Shown piece after piece: positions 15,995-23,935 of a stretch of DNA of 43,151 nucleotides. The DNA comes from Bacilli bacterium (GTDB taxonomy: Bacteria > Bacillota_I > Bacilli_A > RF39 > UBA660), in the NCBI GenBank assembly GCA_017435465.1, contig JAFSEX010000018.1, positions 1-43,151 of the forward strand. Direction: 5' to 3'. Each line of letters begins with the position of its first letter. Position 1 is the stretch's first letter. The position numbers were made by a program, and so were the translations under genes. The notes under the pieces were generated by a model that was given only the letters and a program-made list of their open reading frames with translations, did not search any database and was not told the origin of the DNA.

Positions 15995-16832
15995 ATTCTT
16001 TACTATCTCCTAATAATTTTATCTTTTCAGCATTATTTAATATATTCAATTGATATTTAGCAATCTGACTTAATATTTCAAATCTTTCTTCTTTACTTTT
16101 TCCTTCTTTAATCATTTCTGCATTATGTGATTCTAAATTTGATAATACAGTTAATTCATTTATTGAAGCAAAATCTCTTATATTAGAAGTTTTTGCTAAA
16201 TCAGGATTTAGTTTTCTCCATTCTTTTGCTGTTGTATTAAATAAAGCTACATTTAAAATATCTGCTTCTTCTGCATATTTCAACCATTCTTTATTTTTAT
16301 GATAATTATTATTAGGTAATATATAGTTTTTAATAGCATCTGTATGTATTAAATAATTGTTTTTTGTTAATATTCTTTTTATATCCCATTCTCTATTTTG
16401 GTTTTCTATTTGTTTTAATCTTTCAAACTCTTTTATTAAATATAATTTAAACATTGGACTAATAGCAGCAGCAAATTCAAACGCAATGTCTTTATGTGCA
16501 TAAGTTCCACCATATTTTCCCATTTTAGAATACATACCAATAGCATTAGTCTTTTCACACCATTCTGATACACTTGGTGTAAATGTTAAGAGTCCAACTT
16601 GTTTTCTAAAGTGTTCAGATTCGAACACTTTAAAATTAGGATTATATAATTGTTCCCAGGCAGTTAAAAAATCTAATGTACTTCGATTACGTAACCAGTT
16701 TCTTATAACATCAGCAGCTCTTGATTTATCACTTTTAGCTTTTGCTATATCAGAAATACAAATATAATCTTTTTCATTTAAATTAGTAACATTTATTTGA
16801 ATATTTTGTACTTCAATTATATTATTTTTCAT
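15978..16832 (-). CDS. KilA-N domain protein with an in-frame palindrome
   Basis: The 284-residue protein matches the KilA-N family of phage and island DNA-binding proteins: YICISDIAKAK, IRNWLRNRSTLDFLTAWEQL, YNPNF, a variable peptide KVFESEHF (residues 68-75), then EKTNAIGMYSKMGKYGGTYA and HKDIAFEFAAAISPMFKLYL. The C-terminal half is helical and includes a conserved-looking region with TAKEWR and ASINELTVLSNLESHN. KilA-N proteins are usually antirepressors or regulators; the target is unknown. The variable peptide is encoded by a palindrome (16607-16632). The gene has its own AGAGGT ribosome site and a leader resembling that of RhuM copy 1. Confidence 0.88.
   Translation of the reverse strand: MKNNIIEVQNIQINVTNLNEKDYICISDIAKAKSDKSRAADVIRNWLRNRSTLDFLTAWEQLYNPNFKVFESEHFRKQVGLLTFTPSVSEWCEKTNAIGMYSKMGKYGGTYAHKDIAFEFAAAISPMFKLYLIKEFERLKQIENQNREWDIKRILTKNNYLIHTDAIKNYILPNNNYHKNKEWLKYAEEADILNVALFNTTAKEWRKLNPDLAKTSNIRDFASINELTVLSNLESHNAEMIKEGKSKEERFEILSQIAKYQLNILNNAEKIKLLGDSKEYEEQV
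16607..16632. repeat. Palindrome inside the KilA-N gene
   Basis: Perfect 10-bp arms (TAAAGTGTTC at 16607-16616, its reverse complement at 16623-16632) around six bases. It encodes KVFESEHF, between the conserved YNPNF and the RKQVG/WCEKTNAIG region. No T-run follows. Confidence 0.93.
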
Positions 16833-16858
16833 CTATATATTTACCTCTTTCTATATGT

Positions 16859-16878
16859 TCTTAAACGGTGTAATCACC
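16859..16878 (-). promoter_or_regulatory. Shared leader motif upstream of the KilA-N gene
   Basis: Contains GGTGTAATCACC (GGTG/CACC symmetrical ends) after TTCTTAAAC. It matches the motif at 12375-12393 upstream of RhuM copy 1. Position and symmetry suggest an operator or promoter part; this is inference. Confidence 0.4.
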
Positions 16879-16916
16879 ATTGAAATTTCTACTCACTTTT
16901 TTATTATTTCTTATAT

Positions 16917-17004
16917 AAAATATGCATTGTCTAAATTCTCTTAATTCCTTATAAAATAAGTGTTTGTGGAAGGGGTTAAATAAATTGATGTCAAGCAGTT
17001 GATG
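16917..17004. repeat. 88-base direct repeat, copy B
   Basis: Ungapped match to 12760-12847 with about ten mismatches, identical over the last 37 bases. It includes the GGGGTTAAA boundary motif, also seen at about 11290, 12659 and 12816. Confidence 0.95.
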
Positions 17005-17024
17005 TTTGTTTTGTTTTCATTCAT
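16941..17024 (-). CDS. 27-codon small ORF, chimeric with the repeat
   Basis: The ORF starts like the one at 15836 (MNENKTNIN, same GGAGTGATA ribosome site) but after the ninth codon continues as CLTSIYLTPSTNTYFIRN through the 88-base repeat. The sharp switch at this point suggests cassette DNA joined inside an older small ORF. It begins four bases after the stop of the CxxCxxCC gene. Function doubtful. Confidence 0.3.
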   Translation of the reverse strand: MNENKTNINCLTSIYLTPSTNTYFIRN

Positions 17025-17052
17025 ATTATCACTCCTTTATTTCCTTTATCAC
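16996..17052. repeat. 57-base direct repeat, copy B (small-ORF start)
   Basis: Partner of 15808-15864. It covers the end of the CxxCxxCC gene, the ribosome site and the first codons of the small ORF at 17024. It overlaps the end of the 88-base repeat by nine bases. Confidence 0.85.
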
Positions 17053-17505
17053 TTTATATTTTAATTTTTTCATTTTTGTATAATTTCTATCATCTGTATA
17101 GTCTATTATCCAAGGGTTTATCTTCTCAATTAAATCATCAAGATAATCAAAATTATCAACTACTGTATGTTCTTCAATACAACCCAATTGATATAAAACC
17201 AGATAATACTTCGAATCCTTTTTAATAATATCAAACGGATATAATTTACAATCTAAAGGTCTATAATTATATACCTGACATCTTCCGTTTTTTAGAAAAA
17301 TACATTCATTATTATTTAATTTTATTTTATACAAATTATCATCAACAGCATCATAGAAATCATTTCTTTTTAAGATTTTTCTTAGTTTCATTAATTCTTC
17401 TTTGTTTAATACTGGAGCATTAATTCTATCAAATGAAGAACAACATTTTCCACCAGTAAAACAATTAGTACAAACATCATAACATCCATTTTGTATATCT
17501 TGCAT
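17029..17505 (-). CDS. YkgJ-type CxxCxxCC protein (putative zinc/iron-binding)
   Basis: The 158-residue protein has Cys8, Cys12, Cys15, Cys21 and Cys22 at the N-terminus (CYDVCTNCFTGGKCC), then CIFLKNGRCQVYNYRPLDCK and YPFDI, the signature of the YkgJ/UPF0153 CxxCxxCC family thought to bind zinc or an Fe-S cluster. Enzymatic role unknown. A GGGGGA ribosome site precedes the ATG. It stands at the right edge of the island; its end carries one copy of the small-ORF repeat, so it may be cargo or the last native gene. Confidence 0.85.
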   Translation of the reverse strand: MQDIQNGCYDVCTNCFTGGKCCSSFDRINAPVLNKEELMKLRKILKRNDFYDAVDDNLYKIKLNNNECIFLKNGRCQVYNYRPLDCKLYPFDIIKKDSKYYLVLYQLGCIEEHTVVDNFDYLDDLIEKINPWIIDYTDDRNYTKMKKLKYKVIKEIKE

Positions 17506-17684
17506 TTGAATCCCCCATGTCTTTATAAAATTAATTAAACTGTTTTCTAATATATTATATTATATATTTTTAAATTCAATTTTTATATTATCTATATCTA
17601 AAACATAAATCATATCTATTAATTCATTTAATATTTTTTCTAAGTTTATAAGATATTATATATATTCTTTATTTTTCAGATGAA

Positions 17685-18257
17685 TTACTCCTCTTTAAAG
17701 TATATATAAATATCTCCCCAATTATTTACTTCATGGATATATTTTGTTTCATCTAATTTTTTTAAATTAACATCTCTAAAATATAATGTTTTAATATTAT
17801 TTTTGCTTAAATCTTCTATTATTTTATAATCATCATCTATCATAATATCTATATTTTCTTTCTTACATATTTCTACTTTATTAGTAATATTCCAATAGTA
17901 TTTATCAAAAACTATATTATTTTTTTCTAATAATCTTAATGCATCATCTTTCATTTCTTCAAAATGCATACCTCTAGCAGTTATTACTATTAATTCATAA
18001 CCAAATTCTTTAATTTTTTTATATACTGGTAAAAATCCAGGCTTTAAATTACTTTCTTTGGCGGCTTTTAGTAAATATTTATCAAAAAATAATTTTTGTT
18101 CTTCTAAAGAACAATCATATCTATTTTGAAATTTTGGCTCTTCACGATTATATATTTTTCTATTATTCAAATCATCAATCGCAAATATTTCTTCATAAAC
18201 TCTCCATATATTTTCACTATCTATTACTACACCATCTAAATCTATTCCGATTTTCAT
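17685..18257 (-). CDS. HAD-superfamily 5'(3')-nucleotidase-like protein
   Basis: HAD motif I is GIDLDGVVID at the N-terminus (the two catalytic Asp), motif II is LIVITARG near residue 95, and motifs III/IV are NKVEICKKENIDIMIDDD near residue 125. The 190-residue size and the layout fit the NT5C/YqfW-type nucleotidase group (PF06941) better than phosphoglycolate phosphatases. It would dephosphorylate nucleotides or a similar small phosphate; the substrate is not certain. It diverges from popT, with about 125 AT-rich bases between them. Between it and the CxxCxxCC gene lie about 180 bases that may hold a decayed ORF fragment. Confidence 0.85.
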   Translation of the reverse strand: MKIGIDLDGVVIDSENIWRVYEEIFAIDDLNNRKIYNREEPKFQNRYDCSLEEQKLFFDKYLLKAAKESNLKPGFLPVYKKIKEFGYELIVITARGMHFEEMKDDALRLLEKNNIVFDKYYWNITNKVEICKKENIDIMIDDDYKIIEDLSKNNIKTLYFRDVNLKKLDETKYIHEVNNWGDIYIYFKEE

Positions 18258-18383
18258 AAAATCATCTCCACAAAATATTTAATATATTATAAGTATAACA
18301 TATTTTAAAATAAGTTTCATAACATTATAGTAGTATTTTATTAAATAAGCATTTTGTTTTATATGAAAGAGATGATATTTTAG

Positions 18384-19205
18384 ATGAAAAAAACATTAAT
18401 TTTATTTTTAAAAGGAATGATAGTTGGTATTGGACAAATAATTCCAGGTGTTAGTGGAGGTATGCTTGCTATAACACTTGGTATATATGAAAAAGGCATT
18501 GAAATTATTAGTGATATTTTTAAAAGTTTCAAAGAGAATATTCACTTTATTTTAACAGTTGGATTTGGTATTTTAATATCAATAATATTTTGTAGTAAAC
18601 TTATAAAATATTTTTTAATAAAATTTTATTTTCCCACAATGCTTTTATTTATAGGTCTTATTATCGGTGGTATTCCATCATTAATAAATAAAATTAAAAG
18701 TTTTAAAAAAAATAACATTAAAAATGTTCTTATTGCGGTTATCACTTTTTTTATATTTTCTTTTCTTGCCTTAATTAATTTTTCATCCAAAAATAATTAT
18801 TTTGGTACTATTGGATTTATAATTATTGGTTTTATATATGCTTCAGCAATGGTTATACCAGGAGTTAGTGGTACTGCACTTATGATCTTAATTGGATGCT
18901 ATGAAATAATAATTAATATGATAAGTAACTTGACAAATCTTAATGTTATAATTTCTAATTTCAAAATTATTATTCCTTTTGGTATTGGATTGGTATTAGG
19001 TATAATATACGTATCTAAATTTATGAATTATATTATTAAAAATCATGAAATAAAGACCTATTATTTTATAATAGGCCTAGTATTATCATCAATTTTTATA
19101 ATGTTTATACAAGCATTTAATACAAATATTAATTTTACGTCTTTTTTAATAGGGTTAATTTTATTAATAATTGGATTTAAAATATCTACATGTTTTGATT
19201 CTTAA
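18384..19205 (+). CDS. popT: DUF368 membrane protein, polyprenyl-phosphate translocase PopT family
   Basis: The 273-residue protein has about eight hydrophobic segments and two related motifs: QIIPGVSGGMLAITLGIYE near the N-terminus and MVIPGVSGTALMILIGCYE near residue 155. These are the inverted half-repeats of DUF368. Members of this family (PopT) were reported to recycle undecaprenyl phosphate across the membrane for wall synthesis; the role here follows from the family. It is a plus-strand gene whose last 20 bases overlap the end of prs on the other strand. The ribosome site (GAGATGAT) is only moderate. No second copy or DedA homolog is in the window. Confidence 0.92.
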   Translation: MKKTLILFLKGMIVGIGQIIPGVSGGMLAITLGIYEKGIEIISDIFKSFKENIHFILTVGFGILISIIFCSKLIKYFLIKFYFPTMLLFIGLIIGGIPSLINKIKSFKKNNIKNVLIAVITFFIFSFLALINFSSKNNYFGTIGFIIIGFIYASAMVIPGVSGTALMILIGCYEIIINMISNLTNLNVIISNFKIIIPFGIGLVLGIIYVSKFMNYIIKNHEIKTYYFIIGLVLSSIFIMFIQAFNTNINFTSFLIGLILLIIGFKISTCFDS

Positions 19206-20283
19206 TTTTTTCATTTACTTTACATAAAATTTTTTCTTTACCATTAGCAAGATTGCAAATAGATTGTTGTTTGTTTAGTGTGTTTATATATTTAGCAAGT
19301 AATCTTGAACAATCAACAGTTTCTACCCATTCATTGTTTTTGTAATCATCATTCATGTATGTTAAATTTGTCGTGTAAAGCTTGTCAAAATATCCCTTTT
19401 TATATGCTTCGTTAAATTTATCTATTCCTTCATTAAAGAGTGCAAATGTTGCAGTTAAATATACTTTGTTTGCACCTCTTTTTTTAAGTTCTTCAGCAAC
19501 TTCTAACATGGATGAACCAGACGCTATCATATCATCTACTATTATCACATTTTGGCCTTTTACATCTTTACCCATATATTCATGAGCAACTATCGGGTTT
19601 TTACCATTTACCACTTTTGATAAGTCACGTCTTTTATAAAACATACCAACATCTGCTTTTAACATATCTGCAAAATATCTTGCTCTATCCATTGCACCTG
19701 TATCAGGACTAATAATTAATAAGTTCCTAAAATCAATATTTTCGTTATCAATAAATTTATTCAAAATTGCATTTGTTGGATATATATTCTCAAATGGTAA
19801 ATAAGGAATCGCATTTTGAATATCAGGATCATGAACATCAAAAGTTATAATTCCTTTTACTCCCATATTTTCAAGTTCTTGTAGTGCCATCGCACAATCC
19901 AAACTTTCTCTTCCCTTTCTTCTATGTTGCCTAGATTCATATAATAATGGCATGACAACTGTTATTGATGTAGCATGTCCCATAATTGCTCCTATTACTC
20001 TTTTTATATCAGTAAAATGATCATCAGGTGACTTATGATTTATATATCCATGCATTTTATAAGTACAACTATGATTATTTACATCTGAAATTATATATAC
20101 ATCTTTGCTTCTAATTGTATCTAAAATTTTAACTTTTGATTCACCATTACTAAATCTTGGATTATCAATTGGTACAATATAACTTTTACTTTCATCTCTC
20201 ATGTTGTTTAAATGTTCATTTACTTTTTCTCCAAACTCTTTACAATTATCTAATACTATTAATCTTAAATTATCATTTTCCAT
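19186..20283 (-). CDS. prs: Ribose-phosphate pyrophosphokinase (PRPP synthetase)
   Basis: Prs makes PRPP from ribose 5-phosphate and ATP for purine, pyrimidine, His and NAD synthesis. Visible motifs are the Mg/ATP region (PLLYESRQHRRKGRESLD), the ribose-phosphate block ITFDVHDPDIQNAI and the PRPP loop NVIIVDDMIASGSSM. The 365-residue protein is 40-50 residues longer than the classic enzymes, with an extended and divergent N-terminal half, typical of the variant form of some Clostridia and Bacilli. The stop TAG lies inside the 3' end of popT on the other strand. AGGAG lies 12 bases before the ATG, a little far. Confidence 0.95.
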   Translation of the reverse strand: MENDNLRLIVLDNCKEFGEKVNEHLNNMRDESKSYIVPIDNPRFSNGESKVKILDTIRSKDVYIISDVNNHSCTYKMHGYINHKSPDDHFTDIKRVIGAIMGHATSITVVMPLLYESRQHRRKGRESLDCAMALQELENMGVKGIITFDVHDPDIQNAIPYLPFENIYPTNAILNKFIDNENIDFRNLLIISPDTGAMDRARYFADMLKADVGMFYKRRDLSKVVNGKNPIVAHEYMGKDVKGQNVIIVDDMIASGSSMLEVAEELKKRGANKVYLTATFALFNEGIDKFNEAYKKGYFDKLYTTNLTYMNDDYKNNEWVETVDCSRLLAKYINTLNKQQSICNLANGKEKILCKVNEKIKNQNM

Positions 20284-20343
20284 ACTACTTTACTACTCCT
20301 TTTTAATACAATAAAAAGAAATCATTAATATATAACGACTTCT

Positions 20344-20901
20344 TTATTTTCTTGAAACATATTTTCCATCTTTAGTTGATACAACAATTTCTTCACCTTG
20401 TTCAATAAATAATGGTACTCTAACAGATAACCCAGTTTCGATTTCTGCGTCTTTTTGGGCATTGTTAGTTGTATTACCTTTGATAGCTGGTTCAGTTTTT
20501 GTTACTACATAATCAACTTTTTCAGGCAAATTAATACCTAACATTTCACCTTCATAAAATATTATATCAACCATTAAATTTTCTTTTAAATATTTAACTT
20601 CTTCTTGAATTTGTGACTTATTAATTTCAATTTGATCAAATGTTTCCATATTCATAAAATTATAAGTATCTCCATCAGAGTATAAAAATTGCATATTTTG
20701 TTTACTAACATGGGCTTTTTCTACTTTGATACTTGAGTTAAATGTATTTTCAACTATTGAACCTGTTCTAAGATTTTTTAATTTAGTTTTTACAAATGCT
20801 GCACCTTTACCAGGTTTAACATGTTGGAATTCTAAAACTTGATATAAGTTTCCTTCATAAGTAATTGTCATTCCTGTTTTAAAATCATTAACACCAATCA
20901 T
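20344..20901 (-). CDS. efp: Elongation factor P
   Basis: EF-P relieves ribosome stalling at polyproline. The 185-residue protein has all three beta domains; the modifiable loop is HVKPGKGAAFVKTK (Lys near residue 32). The C-terminal signature region (GLSVRVPLFIEQGEEIVVST) is complete. A strong ribosome site AGGAG stands eight bases before the ATG. It follows rpmG after a hairpin. Confidence 0.97.
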   Translation of the reverse strand: MIGVNDFKTGMTITYEGNLYQVLEFQHVKPGKGAAFVKTKLKNLRTGSIVENTFNSSIKVEKAHVSKQNMQFLYSDGDTYNFMNMETFDQIEINKSQIQEEVKYLKENLMVDIIFYEGEMLGINLPEKVDYVVTKTEPAIKGNTTNNAQKDAEIETGLSVRVPLFIEQGEEIVVSTKDGKYVSRK

Positions 20902-20921
20902 TTAAATTCTCCTTTCTTACC

Positions 20922-20951
20922 AAAAAATAAGCTAAACAAGGCTTATTTTTT
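20922..20951 (-). terminator. Hairpin between rpmG and efp
   Basis: Arms 20922-20932 and 20941-20951 (AAAAAATAAGC/GCTTATTTTTT) with an 8-base loop. The rpmG stop codon lies in the stem. The T-run on the minus strand is six bases; it may end or reduce read-through into efp. Confidence 0.7.
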
Positions 20952-21107
20952 TTCTTTATGTACCGTATGTTTTTGACATCTTGAACAATATTTATTAATT
21001 TCTAAACGTTCTGGATCATTTTTCTTATTCTTACTAACTCTATAATTTTCTTCTTTACATTCTGTACAGAATAATGTGATATTGTTTCTGTTTCCTACTT
21101 TTGCCAC
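20943..21107 (-). CDS. rpmG: 50S ribosomal protein L33, zinc-ribbon form
   Basis: The 54-residue protein reads [20 protein letters not shown] and onward, with [20 protein letters not shown] then SRC, a typical L33 with two Cys pairs (CTEC, CSRC) that bind zinc, the C+ form. The start is a GTG at 21107 with AGGAGG seven bases upstream; the non-ATG start and short length explain why it is easily missed. It is probably cotranscribed towards efp, with a terminator between. Confidence 0.93.
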   Translation of the reverse strand: MAKVGNRNNITLFCTECKEENYRVSKNKKNDPERLEINKYCSRCQKHTVHKEKK

Positions 21108-21197
21108 AATAATCCCTCCTCTTTTTAAATCCTTACATATTATACCAAATAAATTTTAGATTGTAAACAAAATATTAAAATCATTGAATTTTATTAC

Positions 21198-21692
21198 TTA
21201 TTTTTCATCTATAAAATTAATTTCACAACAAGTAAGTTTTTTTAATCGTTTGACTTGCATTCTTTTTTTTGTTCCTAAAAACAAATAATTATAAGCGGCT
21301 TCCCATATTACTAACCACCCTATAATAAGTATTATCTCTGCTAACCAAGATATATTAAGACTATCAAAGAATGTGCATATAAACACTAAAATTATACCTA
21401 TAATAAATAAGATTATTCTTGGAATATTTATATATTTTAAATATAATAAATTTTCTTTAATATCAATTCCAAAATTAGAACGAATCATATCTACTATTTT
21501 TTCTTTTTGGTCATCATCTAATTCAAATAAACTATTTATATTAATTTTCACTTTATTTTTTAAAGGTTTTCCTTTACATTCATTATATATATAATTACTT
21601 AATTCTTCTGATAACATATCACTATTAAATTTATTACATATATCTGAATAATCACTTATAGTTATATTAATGCTAGTTACATTATTATCCAT
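21198..21692 (-). CDS. Uncharacterised membrane protein
   Basis: The 164-residue protein has a soluble N-terminal part (about 1-88) with many acidic residues, then two hydrophobic helices (IILFIIGIILVFICTFF and WLAEIILIIGWLVIWEAAYN) and a basic tail. No family is recognised with certainty; similar small two-helix proteins occur in Clostridia and Bacilli. It lies between rpmG and the PBP gene, 50 bases after the latter's stop. Confidence 0.7.
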   Translation of the reverse strand: MDNNVTSINITISDYSDICNKFNSDMLSEELSNYIYNECKGKPLKNKVKININSLFELDDDQKEKIVDMIRSNFGIDIKENLLYLKYINIPRIILFIIGIILVFICTFFDSLNISWLAEIILIIGWLVIWEAAYNYLFLGTKKRMQVKRLKKLTCCEINFIDEK

Positions 21693-21743
21693 ACAGCATC
21701 TCCATCCTAAAAATATTATACATTAAAAATGGAAAGAATAAAA

Positions 21744-23813
21744 TTATTTTTGATATATTTCAAAAAATTTTGTTGATATTCTGGATGCAATTTGCTTATT
21801 TACATTTGATGAATAATTTGAAGTACCATAACTATGACTTATATCCGGTGATACTACAACTATACTCATAATTGGATTATCAGCTGGTGCATATCCAACA
21901 AAGGTTTTGGTAGTAGTTTCTTTATCTATAACTCCATCACCATCACTGTCATAGAAACTTTCACTCGTTCCAGTTTTACCAGCAGGATTTGGGGCATCAC
22001 CCATATATCCTATTCCTATTCCACCAGGATTCATAACAGCCAAAAAACCTTCTTGAACTCTTTTCATATATTTTTCTTCAGTTTCAATTTTGTTTAAGAT
22101 TTTTGTTTCTACACTTTCAATTACATTATCTAAAGTACCATCTTTATTAGATTCATAAACATTTTTTAAAATATGTGGTTCTAATCTACTACCACCATTG
22201 GCAATTGTAGAAATATATTGACTAAGTTGTATTGGAGTATATGTATCATATTGTCCAATTACAAAGTCTAATAAATGTCCAGGAAGTGTACTTTTACCCT
22301 TATATCCCATACTTTCTACAGGTAAATCAATACCTGTTTTAACACCTAATCCAAAATTATTATACATTGTTCTATATATACCAAATGCTTGATCATTAAT
22401 TTTTAACGCTTTATTATATTGATAATTACCTTCACCAACCATTATCGCAATTTTATATTGATAAACATTTGATGATTGTGCGATGGCACGTATGTCGTTT
22501 ATATTTCCAAGTTTTTTATTTAATGAACATTTTTCAGGTGTATCTTTTATTTTTAGACATTCATCTAATAATACAGTTCCAATGTCTATTACTCCTGTAT
22601 TATATCCAACAAGAATTGATGCGCCTTTAACTACTGAACCAACTATAACTGGTGATGTAGTAATACCAGGTGTATAGTCATATATTTTATATTCCTTATC
22701 TTTTTGTATAACTTGTTTTCCAGCCATCGCTAAAATTTCACCAGTATTTGGATTTTGAATAACTACCATACTTTTATCATAATAATCTGTATTTGGCTCT
22801 TTTTTTGCATTTAATACTTCTTCTTGTAAAATATTTTCTAATTCCTTTTGAACATTTATATCAATACTAAGAACTATATCATTACCACGTTTCCCTTCTT
22901 CTACAAGTTCATATGAATTATCATTTAATATTTTATATTTTGCTTTAGTTCCTTTTAACACATCTTCATATTGATATTCTAAATAACTAATTCCTACTCT
23001 ATCATTTAAACTATAACCTTTCTCAATATATTCATCTTTTAATTCAGCAGGAATACCTTGAGATTCACTTGATACTTTTCCTAAAATAGTTTTAAATGTA
23101 TCACCATACGGATATATTCTTTCCCAGTCTAATTTTGTATTAACACCATTTAATTCCTCCGCACTTTCACTAATTTTTGCGTATTCTAATTCAGTAACAT
23201 CTTTATTTTTGATAATTTTCTCATCGTATGAATATCCTTTATTCATTAAATAATATATATATGCAGTTTTTTTATCAATTTCTGAGTATTCACTTAATTC
23301 TTTTTCGGTAATTCTTTCTAGTTTTAATTTGTATAAATCATCACTATCTAATTTTCTTTCGCTATATTTCTTTCTTTCTTTTTTAGTGATTTTATTTTCA
23401 GTTTCTTCTGGATTATTTGCCATCCAAAATTCTTTTAAGTTTGTGATGGTAAGTTTACTATAATCTAATTCAATAATTGAAGCTACTTTATAAGCAATTT
23501 CTATTTCATCTTGTTTTGTAACCCCTTTAATTTTTTTATAATATATTGTTTTTACTGGAACATTATCAACTAACAAATTCATATTTCTATCATATATTCT
23601 ACCACGAGGTGCACTTGGTCCATCTACAATATTTGTTGAACTTTCTAGTGCTAGTGTTTCATATTTTTCATTTTGTATTAATTGAACACTAAAAAGCCTA
23701 AAAGCTACAATTGAAAATAAGACGATTATTATTCCCATTAAAATATTAAATCTTTTTTCAATTATTTCTTTTATAAATCTTACTTTTTTAAAGTTAAAAT
23801 TATATTTTGCCAA
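21744..23813 (-). CDS. Class B penicillin-binding protein (PBP2-type transpeptidase)
   Basis: The enzyme crosslinks peptidoglycan. One N-terminal membrane helix (about residues 24-45) is followed by the dimerisation domain (APRGRIYDRNMNLL) and the transpeptidase domain with SxxK as SVVK near residue 391, SxN as SSN near 446, and KTG as GKTGTSES near 607. The 689-residue length is normal for class B enzymes. Right after KTG comes DSDGDGVIDKE, which looks like a calcium-binding loop. The best start is the TTG at 23813 with AGGTGAT just upstream. Whether it serves elongation or division cannot be told from the sequence; no rodA/ftsW is adjacent. Confidence 0.92.
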   Translation of the reverse strand: MAKYNFNFKKVRFIKEIIEKRFNILMGIIIVLFSIVAFRLFSVQLIQNEKYETLALESSTNIVDGPSAPRGRIYDRNMNLLVDNVPVKTIYYKKIKGVTKQDEIEIAYKVASIIELDYSKLTITNLKEFWMANNPEETENKITKKERKKYSERKLDSDDLYKLKLERITEKELSEYSEIDKKTAYIYYLMNKGYSYDEKIIKNKDVTELEYAKISESAEELNGVNTKLDWERIYPYGDTFKTILGKVSSESQGIPAELKDEYIEKGYSLNDRVGISYLEYQYEDVLKGTKAKYKILNDNSYELVEEGKRGNDIVLSIDINVQKELENILQEEVLNAKKEPNTDYYDKSMVVIQNPNTGEILAMAGKQVIQKDKEYKIYDYTPGITTSPVIVGSVVKGASILVGYNTGVIDIGTVLLDECLKIKDTPEKCSLNKKLGNINDIRAIAQSSNVYQYKIAIMVGEGNYQYNKALKINDQAFGIYRTMYNNFGLGVKTGIDLPVESMGYKGKSTLPGHLLDFVIGQYDTYTPIQLSQYISTIANGGSRLEPHILKNVYESNKDGTLDNVIESVETKILNKIETEEKYMKRVQEGFLAVMNPGGIGIGYMGDAPNPAGKTGTSESFYDSDGDGVIDKETTTKTFVGYAPADNPIMSIVVVSPDISHSYGTSNYSSNVNKQIASRISTKFFEIYQK

Positions 23814-23905
23814 GCTATCACCTACTTTTCAGTTATTAAATTATTATATTATATATATATTATTTTGTACATAATTAGTCTAAATATTAATGTTAAAAAT
23901 GTAAA

Positions 23906-23935
23906 AAAGACATTATATTTAAACATAATATCTTT
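23906..23935 (-). terminator. Terminator after the pyrophosphatase-like gene
   Basis: Arms 23906-23916 and 23925-23935 pair with one mismatch, and the minus strand then runs into T-rich sequence. The stop codon of the gene at 23934 touches it. AT-rich, so moderately convincing. Confidence 0.5.

Noticed and set aside
12109-16632. Reading the in-gene palindromes as transcription terminators
   Set aside because: They lie early in the genes, keep the frame and are not followed by T-runs.
7073-17505. Recoding of TGA as Trp (genetic code 4)
   Set aside because: TGA ends several genes exactly at coupled starts, and Trp codons in core genes are TGG.
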